Assembly: GCF_023499255.1 (NCBI RefSeq)
Contig: NZ_CP092183.1
Span: 7,932,501-7,996,500, forward strand
Source: Couchioplanes caeruleus
Lineage (GTDB): Bacteria > Actinomycetota > Actinomycetes > Mycobacteriales > Micromonosporaceae
DNA length: 64,000 bases
Direction of reading: 5' to 3'
The notes under the pieces are model-generated. The model saw nothing but the letters and a program-made list of their open reading frames with translations, had not been told where the DNA came from and did no database searches. Of the stretch, positions 17,760 to 24,700 are shown in pieces (position 1 is the first letter of the stretch; every line of letters starts with the position of its first letter). Made by a program: the position numbers and the translations under genes.

Positions 17760-19175
17760 ATGATGCTTACACGCCTGGAAGTGGACGGCTTCAAGAATCT
17801 TCTGGATTTGAAGATAGAGCTTGGGGCGTTCACCTGCATTGCAGGGCCAAACGGCACTGGCAAATCTAACGTGTTCGACGCTATTCAGTTCTTGAGTTTA
17901 CTCTCCGACATGCCCATGATGGATGCAGCCCAACAAGTAAGAGGCGTCCACGGCGAGCGGATCGGCGACCCTCGAGACCTTTTCTGGAATGGCTACGAGT
18001 CGAAGAGTCCAAGGATCCGGTTCGCAGCAGAGATGATCGTGCCCAGGCAAGTCGAAGATGACTTCGGGCGGATAGCCAAGCCGACAATCTCTTTCCTCAG
18101 ATATGAACTGGAGATTGGTTATCAAGCACCATCAGGCGCAGAGAGGATTGGCCGCCTGCGTCTTCTGAAAGAAGCTTTACGACACATCAATATCGGCGAT
18201 GCTCCATCACGCCTTCGTTTTCCACACAGCGCCGCACATTTTCGCTCTGCCGTCTTGCAGGGCCGCCGCAGTGGAACCGCCTTCATCTCTACATCTGAGG
18301 AACAGGGCGAGCCGGTAATCAGCATCCACCAGGACGGCGGAAGTCGTGGAAAGCCACGGCCTTCTGCGGCGTCCAGAGCGCCTGGCACCGTGGTCAGCAC
18401 GGTAACAGGAAGTGACGACCCCACTATCCTGGCAACTCGGAGGGAGATGCAGTCTTGGCGGCGTCTCGCTCTGGAGCCGTCCGCCCTTCGGACTTCGGAC
18501 CGCTATGTCGATCCACGATACATGGAATCTGACGGCAGGCACCTTCCCGGCGCCCTGTATCGAATTGCGACATCTGAAACGAGCGGAGATTCCCAGCGGG
18601 TGTATTCGCGAGTCGCCAACCGACTAGCAGAACTGACTGGAGTTTCGGTCGGTGGGATCGATGTGGTTGCCGACGACGTTCGAGAACTCCTCACTGTCTA
18701 CTTACGGGAGCGCTCAGGGCTTCGGCTGCCTGCGCGCAGTCTCTCCGAAGGGACCCTCCGGTTCCTCGCACTTTGCGTACTTCTCGAGGACCCAGGCGCA
18801 GAAGGTCTATTCTGCATGGAGGAACCGGAAAATGGTATCCACCCTGCAAACCTGCCTTCGATGGTCCGGCTGGTCGAGGAGTTGGCCGTTGACACGACGG
18901 AGGCGCCGGGGCTAGACAATCCTTTCCGGCAGGTCGTCATTAACACTCACTCCCCATTCGTTGTCCAGCTGGTAAGCCCGGACGACCTTTTGTTCGCATC
19001 TGTTGGCCCTCGGCGAACTCACGAGGGATCAGTATCGCCGGGATTGATTCTTAAACCTCTAGCCGGAACCTGGCGAGCCTCCCGCGACGCGAGCCCTTAC
19101 ACCAAAGCCGATATTTTGCCTTACCTCGTGTCTCCCCCTGGAGCACAGCTCACCGTTGACCTCGATGCCGCATGA
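17760..19175 (+). CDS. ABC-type/OLD-like AAA ATPase of a two-gene putative defence system
   Basis: The 471-residue protein is a RecF/Rad50/OLD-like ATPase (AAA_21 type). Walker A is GPNGTGKSN (residues 29-37), the ABC signature-like motif is SLSEGTLRFL, Walker B is LFCMEEPENGIHP, and the switch histidine is in NTHSPFVV. The middle, about residues 90-300, is unrelated to the ATPase core. Unlike full OLD nucleases it has no fused TOPRIM domain; the next gene may supply that activity. GAGGAG at 17752-17757 precedes two adjacent ATGs at 17760 and 17763, and the second has the better spacing. Its TGA overlaps the DUF4276 ATG as ATGA, so the two are translationally coupled. Low GC and in-frame TTA codons (17898, 18177, 18702) point to horizontal transfer. 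Confidence 0.85.
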   Translation: MMLTRLEVDGFKNLLDLKIELGAFTCIAGPNGTGKSNVFDAIQFLSLLSDMPMMDAAQQVRGVHGERIGDPRDLFWNGYESKSPRIRFAAEMIVPRQVEDDFGRIAKPTISFLRYELEIGYQAPSGAERIGRLRLLKEALRHINIGDAPSRLRFPHSAAHFRSAVLQGRRSGTAFISTSEEQGEPVISIHQDGGSRGKPRPSAASRAPGTVVSTVTGSDDPTILATRREMQSWRRLALEPSALRTSDRYVDPRYMESDGRHLPGALYRIATSETSGDSQRVYSRVANRLAELTGVSVGGIDVVADDVRELLTVYLRERSGLRLPARSLSEGTLRFLALCVLLEDPGAEGLFCMEEPENGIHPANLPSMVRLVEELAVDTTEAPGLDNPFRQVVINTHSPFVVQLVSPDDLLFASVGPRRTHEGSVSPGLILKPLAGTWRASRDASPYTKADILPYLVSPPGAQLTVDLDAA

Positions 19176-19800
19176 TCCATAGCTGCCTGTTCTTAGGCGA
19201 GGGTCCGAGCGATGAAGGGATCCAGGTTCATATCGCACGCATTGCAGCCCAGTGCGGCGTAGAGATTCAACTGACATCACCCAATTCGGAAATGCTACCC
19301 ACACCAGACAAGACGATTGCTGGAAAACTGCGCGCTGTGAAGCAGTTGGGCGGGATCTACGAAGTTGTCTTCGTTCATCGCGACGCCGACGGCGCCGGCC
19401 GTGACGCGCGGCTGTCGGAAATCAGTATTGCAGTACGCGAGGTAACGCCAGGGTCGGCTCACGTACCGATCGTTCCGGTTCGCATGACTGAAGCATGGTT
19501 AATCCTGGATGAACCACTGATCAGAATCGTCGCCGGCAATCCCAACGGTCGAATCCCACTCGACATTCCGTCGGTACGGGAAGCTGAAAGAGTCGCTGAC
19601 CCCAAGGCGTTGTTGAAAAACCTGATCCTGACTGCCTCCGAGACGACCGGTAGGCGGCGACGGAACCTTCAAGCGGCTCTCCCGCCCATAGAAGATTACT
19701 CGAAGAGTTGGATCCTCATGGCCCAGTTCAACGCCTCGACTCCTGGAGACTTTTCGTAGAGGACACCACAAACGCACTCTGTCGACTTAGCTCTGGATAA
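19172..19800 (+). CDS. DUF4276 (TOPRIM-like) protein, 3' end apparently frameshifted
   Basis: The open frame from the ATG at 19172 ends at 19759 after 195 residues. It shows the DUF4276 pattern of a TOPRIM-like fold: an early acidic motif FLGEGPSDE, then VFVHRDADGAGRDAR with the Asp-x-Asp, and RMTEAWLILDEP. The current C terminus (QFNASTPGDFS) is atypical. The +2 frame over the same bases reads VQRLDSWRLFVEDTTNALCRL and stops at 19798-19800; 'R-L-x-S-[WF]-x-x-F' followed by an acidic helix is what this family usually ends with. A one- or two-base indel near 19700-19725 is therefore likely, either real or a sequencing error. The predicted role is the effector, perhaps a nuclease, paired with the ATPase upstream. 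Confidence 0.75.
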
Positions 19801-19833
19801 CGTCAGCGTCACTACGCAATGCTTACGAGGCAA

Positions 19834-19877
19834 GGACCTCCGCATCGGCCCGGATCATCTGTCGGAGGTCCGGGCCG
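19834..19877 (-). terminator. Overlapping hairpins just downstream of ptsI
   Basis: Directly after the ptsI stop, two perfect 9-bp stems interleave. CGGCCCGGA (19846-19854) pairs with TCCGGGCCG (19869-19877), and GGACCTCCG (19834-19842) pairs with CGGAGGTCC (19863-19871). They share bases 19869-19871, so they form either a pseudoknot or alternative structures. The position suits a terminator for the PTS operon, but there is no T tract. Confidence 0.55.
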
Positions 19878-19878
19878 T

Positions 19879-21504
19879 TCAAAGCCTGGTCACGGCAGCG
19901 CGGGCGGCTGCCGGGTCGGCGGCCGCGAGCGCGCGCTGAGCCGCCTGCCGGCACTCCTCCAGCGTGTGCGCCGCGAGCGCCGCACGTACCGCCGGGACGG
20001 CCGGCGGTGACATGGACAGGCTGGTCACGCCGAGCCCGGCCAGCACCACCGCGAAGGCCGGGTCGGCCGCCGCCTCCCCGCACACCCCGACCGGGCGACC
20101 CACCGCCGCCCCGGCCGCCGCGCACAGCGCGATCAACGACAGCAACGCCGGTTGCCAGGGATCCAGCAGATCGGCCAGCTCGCCGCTGCGGCGGTCCGCG
20201 GCGAAGGCGTACTGGCTGAGGTCGTTGGTGCCGACGCTGAGGAAGTCGACGACCTGGAGGATCTCGGCGGAGCGGACCGCCGCGGCCGGGACCTCGATCA
20301 TCACGCCGACGGTGGGCAGGCCGGCGTCGCGGCACAGGGCCGTGAACTGGGCGGCCTCCGAGACCGTCGTGACCATCGGCGCCATGACGGCGACCCGGGC
20401 GGTCGACGCGCGGGCCGCGGCGGCGATCGCGGCGATCTGGGTACGGAGGATGTCGGCGCGGCGGCGGGCGACCCGGAGGCCGCGGATGCCCAGGGCCGGG
20501 TTGGGTTCGTCGTGGTCGCGCAGGAACGGCAGCGGCTTGTCCGCACCGGCGTCCAGCGTCCGTACGATCACCTGCCGGCCCGGCATGGCCGCGAAGACCC
20601 CGGCGTACGCGTCGATCTGCTCGGCCGTCGTGGGCGGGTCGATGTGGTGCTGGAACAGCAGTTCGGTGCGGAAGAGGCCGACCCCCTCGACCGCCGCCCC
20701 GGCGAGCTCGGCCGCGCAGCCGATGTTGGCGAGCAGCGCGACGTGGTGGCCGTCGGCCGTACGCCCGCGCAGGTCGGCCGGCTCCTCGGGCGGCGCCGGC
20801 GGTTCCTCGGCCGGTGCCGTCACGGACCGCCCGACGGTGACCCGGCCGGCCGTGCCGTCCACGGTGACCACCGTGCCGTCGGCGATCTCCAGCGCCCCGC
20901 CGCAGGCCACGACCGTCGGCAGGCCGCGGGCCCGGGCGAGGATCGCGGTGTGGCTGACGAAGCTGCCGGCCGACGTGACGACGGCGAGCACCCGCGCCGG
21001 GTCGAGCAGCGCGGCGTCGGCGGGCGCCAGGTCGACGGCGACCAGCACGAACGGGCAGCCGGGCTCGGGCAACGCCGGCATCGGCAGCCCGAGGCAGTGC
21101 GCGACCATCCGATCGCGCAGGTCGTCGAGGTCGGCGGCGCGCGCGGCGAGCAGCCCGCCGGCCGCGAGCAGGGCCGCCCGGTGCTCGCCGAGGACGGACG
21201 CCACCGCGTGCGGCGCCTCGTGGCCCGCGCGTACGGCCATCGCCACCCCGTCGCGCAGCGTCCGGTCGCCGGCGAGGGCGGCCTGCACGCGCAGGATCTC
21301 CGCGGCCGTCTCGTCGGCCGCGACGGCCGCCCGGCGGCTGATGTCCCGGCAGACCGCGTCGATGGCGGCGTACGCCCGGTCCACCTCGGCGTCCGGGTCG
21401 GTGACCGGGCACGGCGCGGGCAGCCGGGGCGGGTCCGCCAGGCGGTACGCGGGGCCGGTGGCGGCGCCGGCGCTGGCGCCCAGCCCTCGCAGCAGGTCAG
21501 GCAC
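19879..21504 (-). CDS. ptsI: Phosphoenolpyruvate-protein phosphotransferase (PTS Enzyme I)
   Basis: The 541-residue protein is Enzyme I, which takes phosphate from PEP and passes it to HPr. The phospho-histidine lies in SFVSHTAIL (His185). The PEP-binding barrel shows RTLDAGADKPLPFL, NPALGIRGLR, GTNDLSQYAFAADR and, near the end, GVCGEAAADP with the acid/base cysteine. The GTG at 21504 is chosen because it starts the family's usual N terminus (LLRGLGASAGAATGPA); the longer ORF upstream is HPr-coding sequence read in another frame. The start overlaps the HPr stop by eight bases. Its 3' end is the apparent integration site of the island downstream. Together with the other genes here this makes a self-contained PTS. 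Confidence 0.92.
   Translation of the reverse strand: MPDLLRGLGASAGAATGPAYRLADPPRLPAPCPVTDPDAEVDRAYAAIDAVCRDISRRAAVAADETAAEILRVQAALAGDRTLRDGVAMAVRAGHEAPHAVASVLGEHRAALLAAGGLLAARAADLDDLRDRMVAHCLGLPMPALPEPGCPFVLVAVDLAPADAALLDPARVLAVVTSAGSFVSHTAILARARGLPTVVACGGALEIADGTVVTVDGTAGRVTVGRSVTAPAEEPPAPPEEPADLRGRTADGHHVALLANIGCAAELAGAAVEGVGLFRTELLFQHHIDPPTTAEQIDAYAGVFAAMPGRQVIVRTLDAGADKPLPFLRDHDEPNPALGIRGLRVARRRADILRTQIAAIAAAARASTARVAVMAPMVTTVSEAAQFTALCRDAGLPTVGVMIEVPAAAVRSAEILQVVDFLSVGTNDLSQYAFAADRRSGELADLLDPWQPALLSLIALCAAAGAAVGRPVGVCGEAAADPAFAVVLAGLGVTSLSMSPPAVPAVRAALAAHTLEECRQAAQRALAAADPAAARAAVTRL
19885..19936 (-). repeat. Right flanking repeat: 3' end of intact ptsI (attR-like)
   Basis: These bases are the last codons of ptsI and match 17539-17590 at 45 of 52 positions. 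They form the right boundary of the low-GC island. The gene reads through them intact, as expected if the duplicated end restored the reading frame. Confidence 0.7.
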
Positions 21505-21769
21505 CGGCGACGTCCAGGTCGGTGGCGAAGAGCCCGGCGAGGGTGTCGAGGGATTCGGCCGCACCCGGGCCGTGCGCCTCGAGGATGAGTTCCGTGCCGC
21601 AGAGCGCGCCGAGGCCGAGCAGGGCCAGCACGCTGTCGGCCGCGACGGCGGGACGGTCCAGGGTGCGTACGGTGACCGCCGCCGGAGCCAGCGCCGCGGC
21701 GACCGCGATCCGCGAGGCGGCACGCAGGTGCAGGCCGGCCCGCCCGGCCAGCAGGACCGAGCGGATCAC
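21497..21769 (-). CDS. ptsH: Phosphocarrier protein HPr
   Basis: The 90-residue protein is HPr, carrying phosphate from Enzyme I to EIIA. The phospho-histidine is His14 in RAGLHLRAA, a variant of the usual GLHARPA. The region around the regulatory serine reads AADSVLALLGLGA, so a serine is present, although no HPr kinase is visible here. The GTG at 21769 overlaps the EIIA stop as GTGA and has GGAGGG upstream. The protein ends in GLFATDLDVAGA and its stop overlaps the ptsI start, so translation of EIIA, HPr and EI is coupled. Confidence 0.9.
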   Translation of the reverse strand: MIRSVLLAGRAGLHLRAASRIAVAAALAPAAVTVRTLDRPAVAADSVLALLGLGALCGTELILEAHGPGAAESLDTLAGLFATDLDVAGA

Positions 21770-22212
21770 AGGCCCTCCTGGCTCAGCATGGCCACGATCG
21801 TCTCCGCGTCGGTGGCCTCGCGCAGCTCCCGAGCCCGCTCCGGGTCGAGGAGGATCTGTGCGAGCGCGGCGAGCAGCGCGACGTGGCCGTCCCCGCGGGC
21901 GGCGATGGCCACGCACACCGTGACCGGGTGGCCGTCCCAGTCGACGCCGCCGGGGAAGCGCAGCACGACGAGGGAGTCGCGGCGCACCAGTGCGCGGGAC
22001 TTGTCGAGGCCGTGCGGGATGGCCACACCCTCACCCAGGTACGTGGACATCGCCCACTCCCGGTCGAGCATCGCCTCGCGGTACGTGGGGTGCACCGCGC
22101 CGATCTCCTCGAGCACGTCGGCGCAGCGGTGCACGGCGGACTCCCGGTCGACGGCCGTCTCGTGCAGCCGGATCCCGCGCACCTCGAGCACGGGCCGCAC
22201 GTTCGTCGTCAT
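21766..22212 (-). CDS. PTS mannitol/fructose-type EIIA protein
   Basis: The 148-residue protein is a free-standing EIIA of the mannitol/fructose family. The phospho-histidine is His67 in GEGVAIPHG, and the surrounding VHPTYREAMLDREWAMSTYLG is the usual helix before it. It accepts phosphate from HPr and hands it to EIIB. The ATG at 22212 overlaps the stop of the unknown gene as ATGA, and its own TGA overlaps the HPr start. In many bacteria this domain is fused to EIICB; here it is split off and separated from EIIB by an unrelated gene. Confidence 0.9.
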   Translation of the reverse strand: MTTNVRPVLEVRGIRLHETAVDRESAVHRCADVLEEIGAVHPTYREAMLDREWAMSTYLGEGVAIPHGLDKSRALVRRDSLVVLRFPGGVDWDGHPVTVCVAIAARGDGHVALLAALAQILLDPERARELREATDAETIVAMLSQEGL

Positions 22213-22973
22213 CCGGCAAGCCTCACGAGCGCACGTCCCAGCACGCCGTCATTGTCGTCGGGATCCCAGGTGACCACCAGGGCGGGTGTCCGTCCGTACC
22301 GCGGATCGGTCACCAGCTCACCCGTCGGCACGCTGGGCATCGCATTGGTCACGATGAGCAACCCGTGCACCTGCTGCGCGGCGAAGACCTCGTGGGCCGC
22401 GACCACGGCCGCCGGCTCCAGCGGCCCGCAGTCCACATAGCACAGCGAGACGCCGAAGAGCCGGTGGAAGACGCCGGCGAGCAGGTTGCTGCCGTAGTCG
22501 CCGGGCACCCACTGCAGGCCGGCGGCGGTGCGGCGCAGCGATTCGATGACCTTCTTCTCGTACGCGACCCGGCGCAGGTCGGACAGGCGCAGCGGGTCGA
22601 GCACGTCCACCAGCCGCCGGCGGTGCGGGCCGGGCATCGCGTCGAGCAGCATCGCCAGGTGCTCGGAGGTGACCCGGTCCAGCTGGGGCCGGGCGCGTAC
22701 GGCCGGCAGGGCGGCCATCACCGCGGCCGCTTCCACCAGCGGCAGCAGGGCGAGCTCGGCGGCGAGCCGCGCGTCGTCGAGGTGGCCGAGCAGCGCCGCC
22801 CGCCTCTGCGGATCGGCGGCGATGAGCAGCTTGGCGATCAGCCGGCCGTCCATGGCGGCGAGCAGGGCGTCGATGCGGTCGCGGGGCATGGAGAGCAGCA
22901 CGCCGACCGCGCGCTGCGGCGGCGAGGCGCCGAGCATGGCGACGACGTGTTGCGTCGGCATGGAGCCGAGCAC
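22209..22973 (-). CDS. Unknown PTS-operon protein: MgtE_N-like helical repeats plus degenerate Mrr-like domain
   Basis: I do not recognise this 254-residue protein as a named family. The first 130 residues are short amphipathic repeats (ALLAAMDGRLIAKLL, ADPQRRAALLGHLD, LLPLVEAAAVMAALP, LLDAMPGPHRRRLVDVLD), much like the superhelical N domain of MgtE. The last 115 residues (YEKKVIESLRRTAAGLQWV, GDYGSNLL, LCYVDCG, VHGLLIVTNAMPS) follow the strand order of Mrr-type restriction-endonuclease-like folds, but lack the catalytic (E/Q)xK lysine. The GTG at 22973 lies two bases after the EIIB stop and the TGA overlaps EIIA, so it is an integral operon member. A regulatory or scaffold role in the PTS is inference. 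Confidence 0.6.
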   Translation of the reverse strand: MLGSMPTQHVVAMLGASPPQRAVGVLLSMPRDRIDALLAAMDGRLIAKLLIAADPQRRAALLGHLDDARLAAELALLPLVEAAAVMAALPAVRARPQLDRVTSEHLAMLLDAMPGPHRRRLVDVLDPLRLSDLRRVAYEKKVIESLRRTAAGLQWVPGDYGSNLLAGVFHRLFGVSLCYVDCGPLEPAAVVAAHEVFAAQQVHGLLIVTNAMPSVPTGELVTDPRYGRTPALVVTWDPDDNDGVLGRALVRLAG

Positions 22974-22975
22974 GC

Positions 22976-23296
22976 TCAGCCTCCCGTGGTGCCGACGACC
23001 ACGCCACCCTGCTTGACGGCGGTGACGACGCGGGCCACGGCGGGGTCGCCGAGGAACATCCGGAAGCCGACCACCACCGAGCCCGGGGCGCCGGCCCGGA
23101 CCCGGTCGGCGAGGCCGGCCTGGCAGAGGACGACGTCGGCGTCCGCGGGAATGGACGCGATCGCGTGGTGCTCGATGGTGACGGGCGTCCTGCGCAGCTC
23201 GCGGCGGAGCTGGGCGGCGAGCATGACGCTGCTGCCCATCCCGGCGTCGCAGGCGACCACCAGTTTGCGGATGTCGCCGCCGTCGATGCTGCTCAC
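22976..23296 (-). CDS. PTS mannitol-type EIIB protein
   Basis: The 106-residue protein is EIIB of the mannitol family. The phosphocysteine is Cys16 in VACDAGMGSS, a near-perfect match to the family P-loop, followed by MLAAQLRREL. It passes phosphate from EIIA to the sugar carried by EIIC. The GTG at 23296 overlaps the EIIC stop as GTGA, so its level is tied to EIIC. In E. coli MtlA the same domain is fused to EIIC. Confidence 0.9.
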   Translation of the reverse strand: MSSIDGGDIRKLVVACDAGMGSSVMLAAQLRRELRRTPVTIEHHAIASIPADADVVLCQAGLADRVRAGAPGSVVVGFRMFLGDPAVARVVTAVKQGGVVVGTTGG

Positions 23297-24360
23297 ATGC
23301 CCTCCTCGTCGCCGGCCAGCCGGCCGAAGCCGAGCAGCAGGGAGCCGACCACGAACGACACCCCGGCGGCCACCACGACGCCGGCCAGCACGCCGAAGTA
23401 GTCGCCGCGCGGGGTCTCGGCGAGGTAGGCGAAGATGCTGCCGGGCGACGGGGTGGCGACCAGGCCGGCCCCGGTCACCATGAACGTCAGGATCCCGGCG
23501 CCACCGCCGCAGACGGCCGCCAGGACCATGCTCGGCTTCATCAGCACGTACGGGAAATAGATCTCGTGGATGCCGCCGAGGAACTGGATGGCCATCGCGG
23601 CGGGCACGCTGGGCCGCAGCGACCGGGGCCCGAACAGCAGGTACGCCAGCAGGATCCCGAACCCGGGCCCGGGGTTGGTCTCCAGCATGAACAGGATCGA
23701 CTTGCCGTTGTCGGACGACTCGGCGATGCCCAGCGGCCCGAGCACCCCGTGGTTGATGGCGTTGTTGAGGAACAGCACCTTGGCCGGCTCGATGAGCACC
23801 GCCGCCGCGGGCAGCAGATGATGCTGGACGAGGAACCGTACGCCGTCGCCGGCCGCCTCGGTGAACACGCGCATGACCGGGCCGATCGCGAGCACCCCGG
23901 CCAGCGCGGAGAGCGCGGCGACGATGCCGGCGGCGAAGTTGTCGACCAGCATCTCGAAGCCGGGGCGGATGCGGTCGGCGGTGAGGCCGTCGACCAGCTT
24001 GAGCACGTACGCGGTCAGCGGCCCCACGATCATCGCGCCGAAGAACATGGGCGCCTCGGAGCCCACCACGAGGCCCATCGTGGCGACCGCGCCGACCACC
24101 GCGCCGCGCTGGGCGTGGACCATGCGGCCGCCGGTGTATCCGATGAGGACCGGGAGCAGCACGTGCGACATCGGGTCGATGAGCGCGGCGAACTTCTCGT
24201 TCGGCAGCCAGCCCTTCTCGAAGAAGAGCGCCGTGATCAGACCCCAGGCGATGAAGGCGGCGATGTTCGGCATCACCATGCCGGCGAGGTAGCCGCCGAA
24301 GCGCTGCACGCGCGCCTTGACGCCGGTGTCCTGGGCAGCAGGCGCGTACAGCTCTGCCAC
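23293..24360 (-). CDS. PTS mannitol-type EIIC permease
   Basis: The 355-residue membrane protein is the EIIC subunit for mannitol or a related polyol. Typical motifs are FGGYLAGMVMPNIAAFIAWG near the start, LPVLIGYTGGRMVHAQRG, GSEAPMFFGAMIVGPL, NNAINHGVLGPLG, FMLETNPGPGFGILLAY and GGIHEIYFPYVLMKP. About eight hydrophobic segments are visible, and no EIIB or EIIA is fused. The GTG at 24360 is preferred to the ORF's upstream ATG because AGGAG lies at a good distance and the N terminus then matches the family. It is the first gene of the PTS operon; the promoter should lie in 24361-24450. Confidence 0.9.
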   Translation of the reverse strand: MAELYAPAAQDTGVKARVQRFGGYLAGMVMPNIAAFIAWGLITALFFEKGWLPNEKFAALIDPMSHVLLPVLIGYTGGRMVHAQRGAVVGAVATMGLVVGSEAPMFFGAMIVGPLTAYVLKLVDGLTADRIRPGFEMLVDNFAAGIVAALSALAGVLAIGPVMRVFTEAAGDGVRFLVQHHLLPAAAVLIEPAKVLFLNNAINHGVLGPLGIAESSDNGKSILFMLETNPGPGFGILLAYLLFGPRSLRPSVPAAMAIQFLGGIHEIYFPYVLMKPSMVLAAVCGGGAGILTFMVTGAGLVATPSPGSIFAYLAETPRGDYFGVLAGVVVAAGVSFVVGSLLLGFGRLAGDEEGM

Positions 24361-24700
24361 GGCACAGCTCCTAACCGGAGGCCGCAGGGGGCGGGGAGGG
24401 GAGAGGTGCGTTTTTTGTACCGACGAGATCACCGACTGTCAATTGCCGGTGGGCAACGTTCCGGTATCCCCTGGCCGTTCGGACCGAGCGGAATCACCCG
24501 AAGGTCCCGTCGCCCGGCATCCGGCAGATCCGCGTCTACCTATGCGTACGCCGCGGGGGCCGGTACCGATAACGGGGGGTACCGGCCCCCGCACCTATGT
24601 GGACGGCACGGGAAGAAGTGACGTGGTGAGCGCTGACGCGGTGATTGACCGGCGGCTGTACGCTCACGGCTCTTTCCGGACGCCGATCGGAACACGGGGA
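24361..24700. other. Divergent intergenic region between the PTS operon and the sigma factor gene
   Basis: This 340-base stretch has no gene. A relatively AT-rich patch near 24410-24455 (a run of six T at 24413, then TGTCAATTGCC) lies where the minus-strand PTS promoter is expected. A small inverted repeat, TTGCC-GGTG-GGCAA (about 24443-24456), could be an operator. A 15-bp perfect inverted repeat follows at 24553-24592. The sigma gene start could also lie in this region, at the in-frame GTG around 24626. Confidence 0.5.
24553..24592. repeat. Perfect 15-bp inverted repeat
   Basis: GCGGGGGCCGGTACC (24553-24567) and GGTACCGGCCCCCGC (24578-24592) are perfect reverse complements separated by ten bases. 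As RNA this would be a very stable stem-loop in the leader of the sigma-factor transcript; as DNA it is a large dyad. There is no following T tract, so it is not a standard terminator. It separates the two divergent transcription units. Confidence 0.8.

Larger units (their letters stand above)
17458..19936. mobile_element. Small genomic island inserted at the 3' end of ptsI (no recombinase visible)
   Basis: The segment holds two plus-strand genes of clearly lower GC than its surroundings: hand counts of the lines at 17821 and 18181 give 57% and 53%, against 82% at 20041. It is bounded by imperfect direct repeats, 17539-17590 and 19885-19936, which both correspond to the last codons of ptsI. 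Integration at a gene's 3' end with duplication of that end is typical of tyrosine-recombinase islands. No integrase, transposase or terminal inverted repeat is present, so this may be a passenger element or the remnant of a larger one. Confidence 0.55.
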
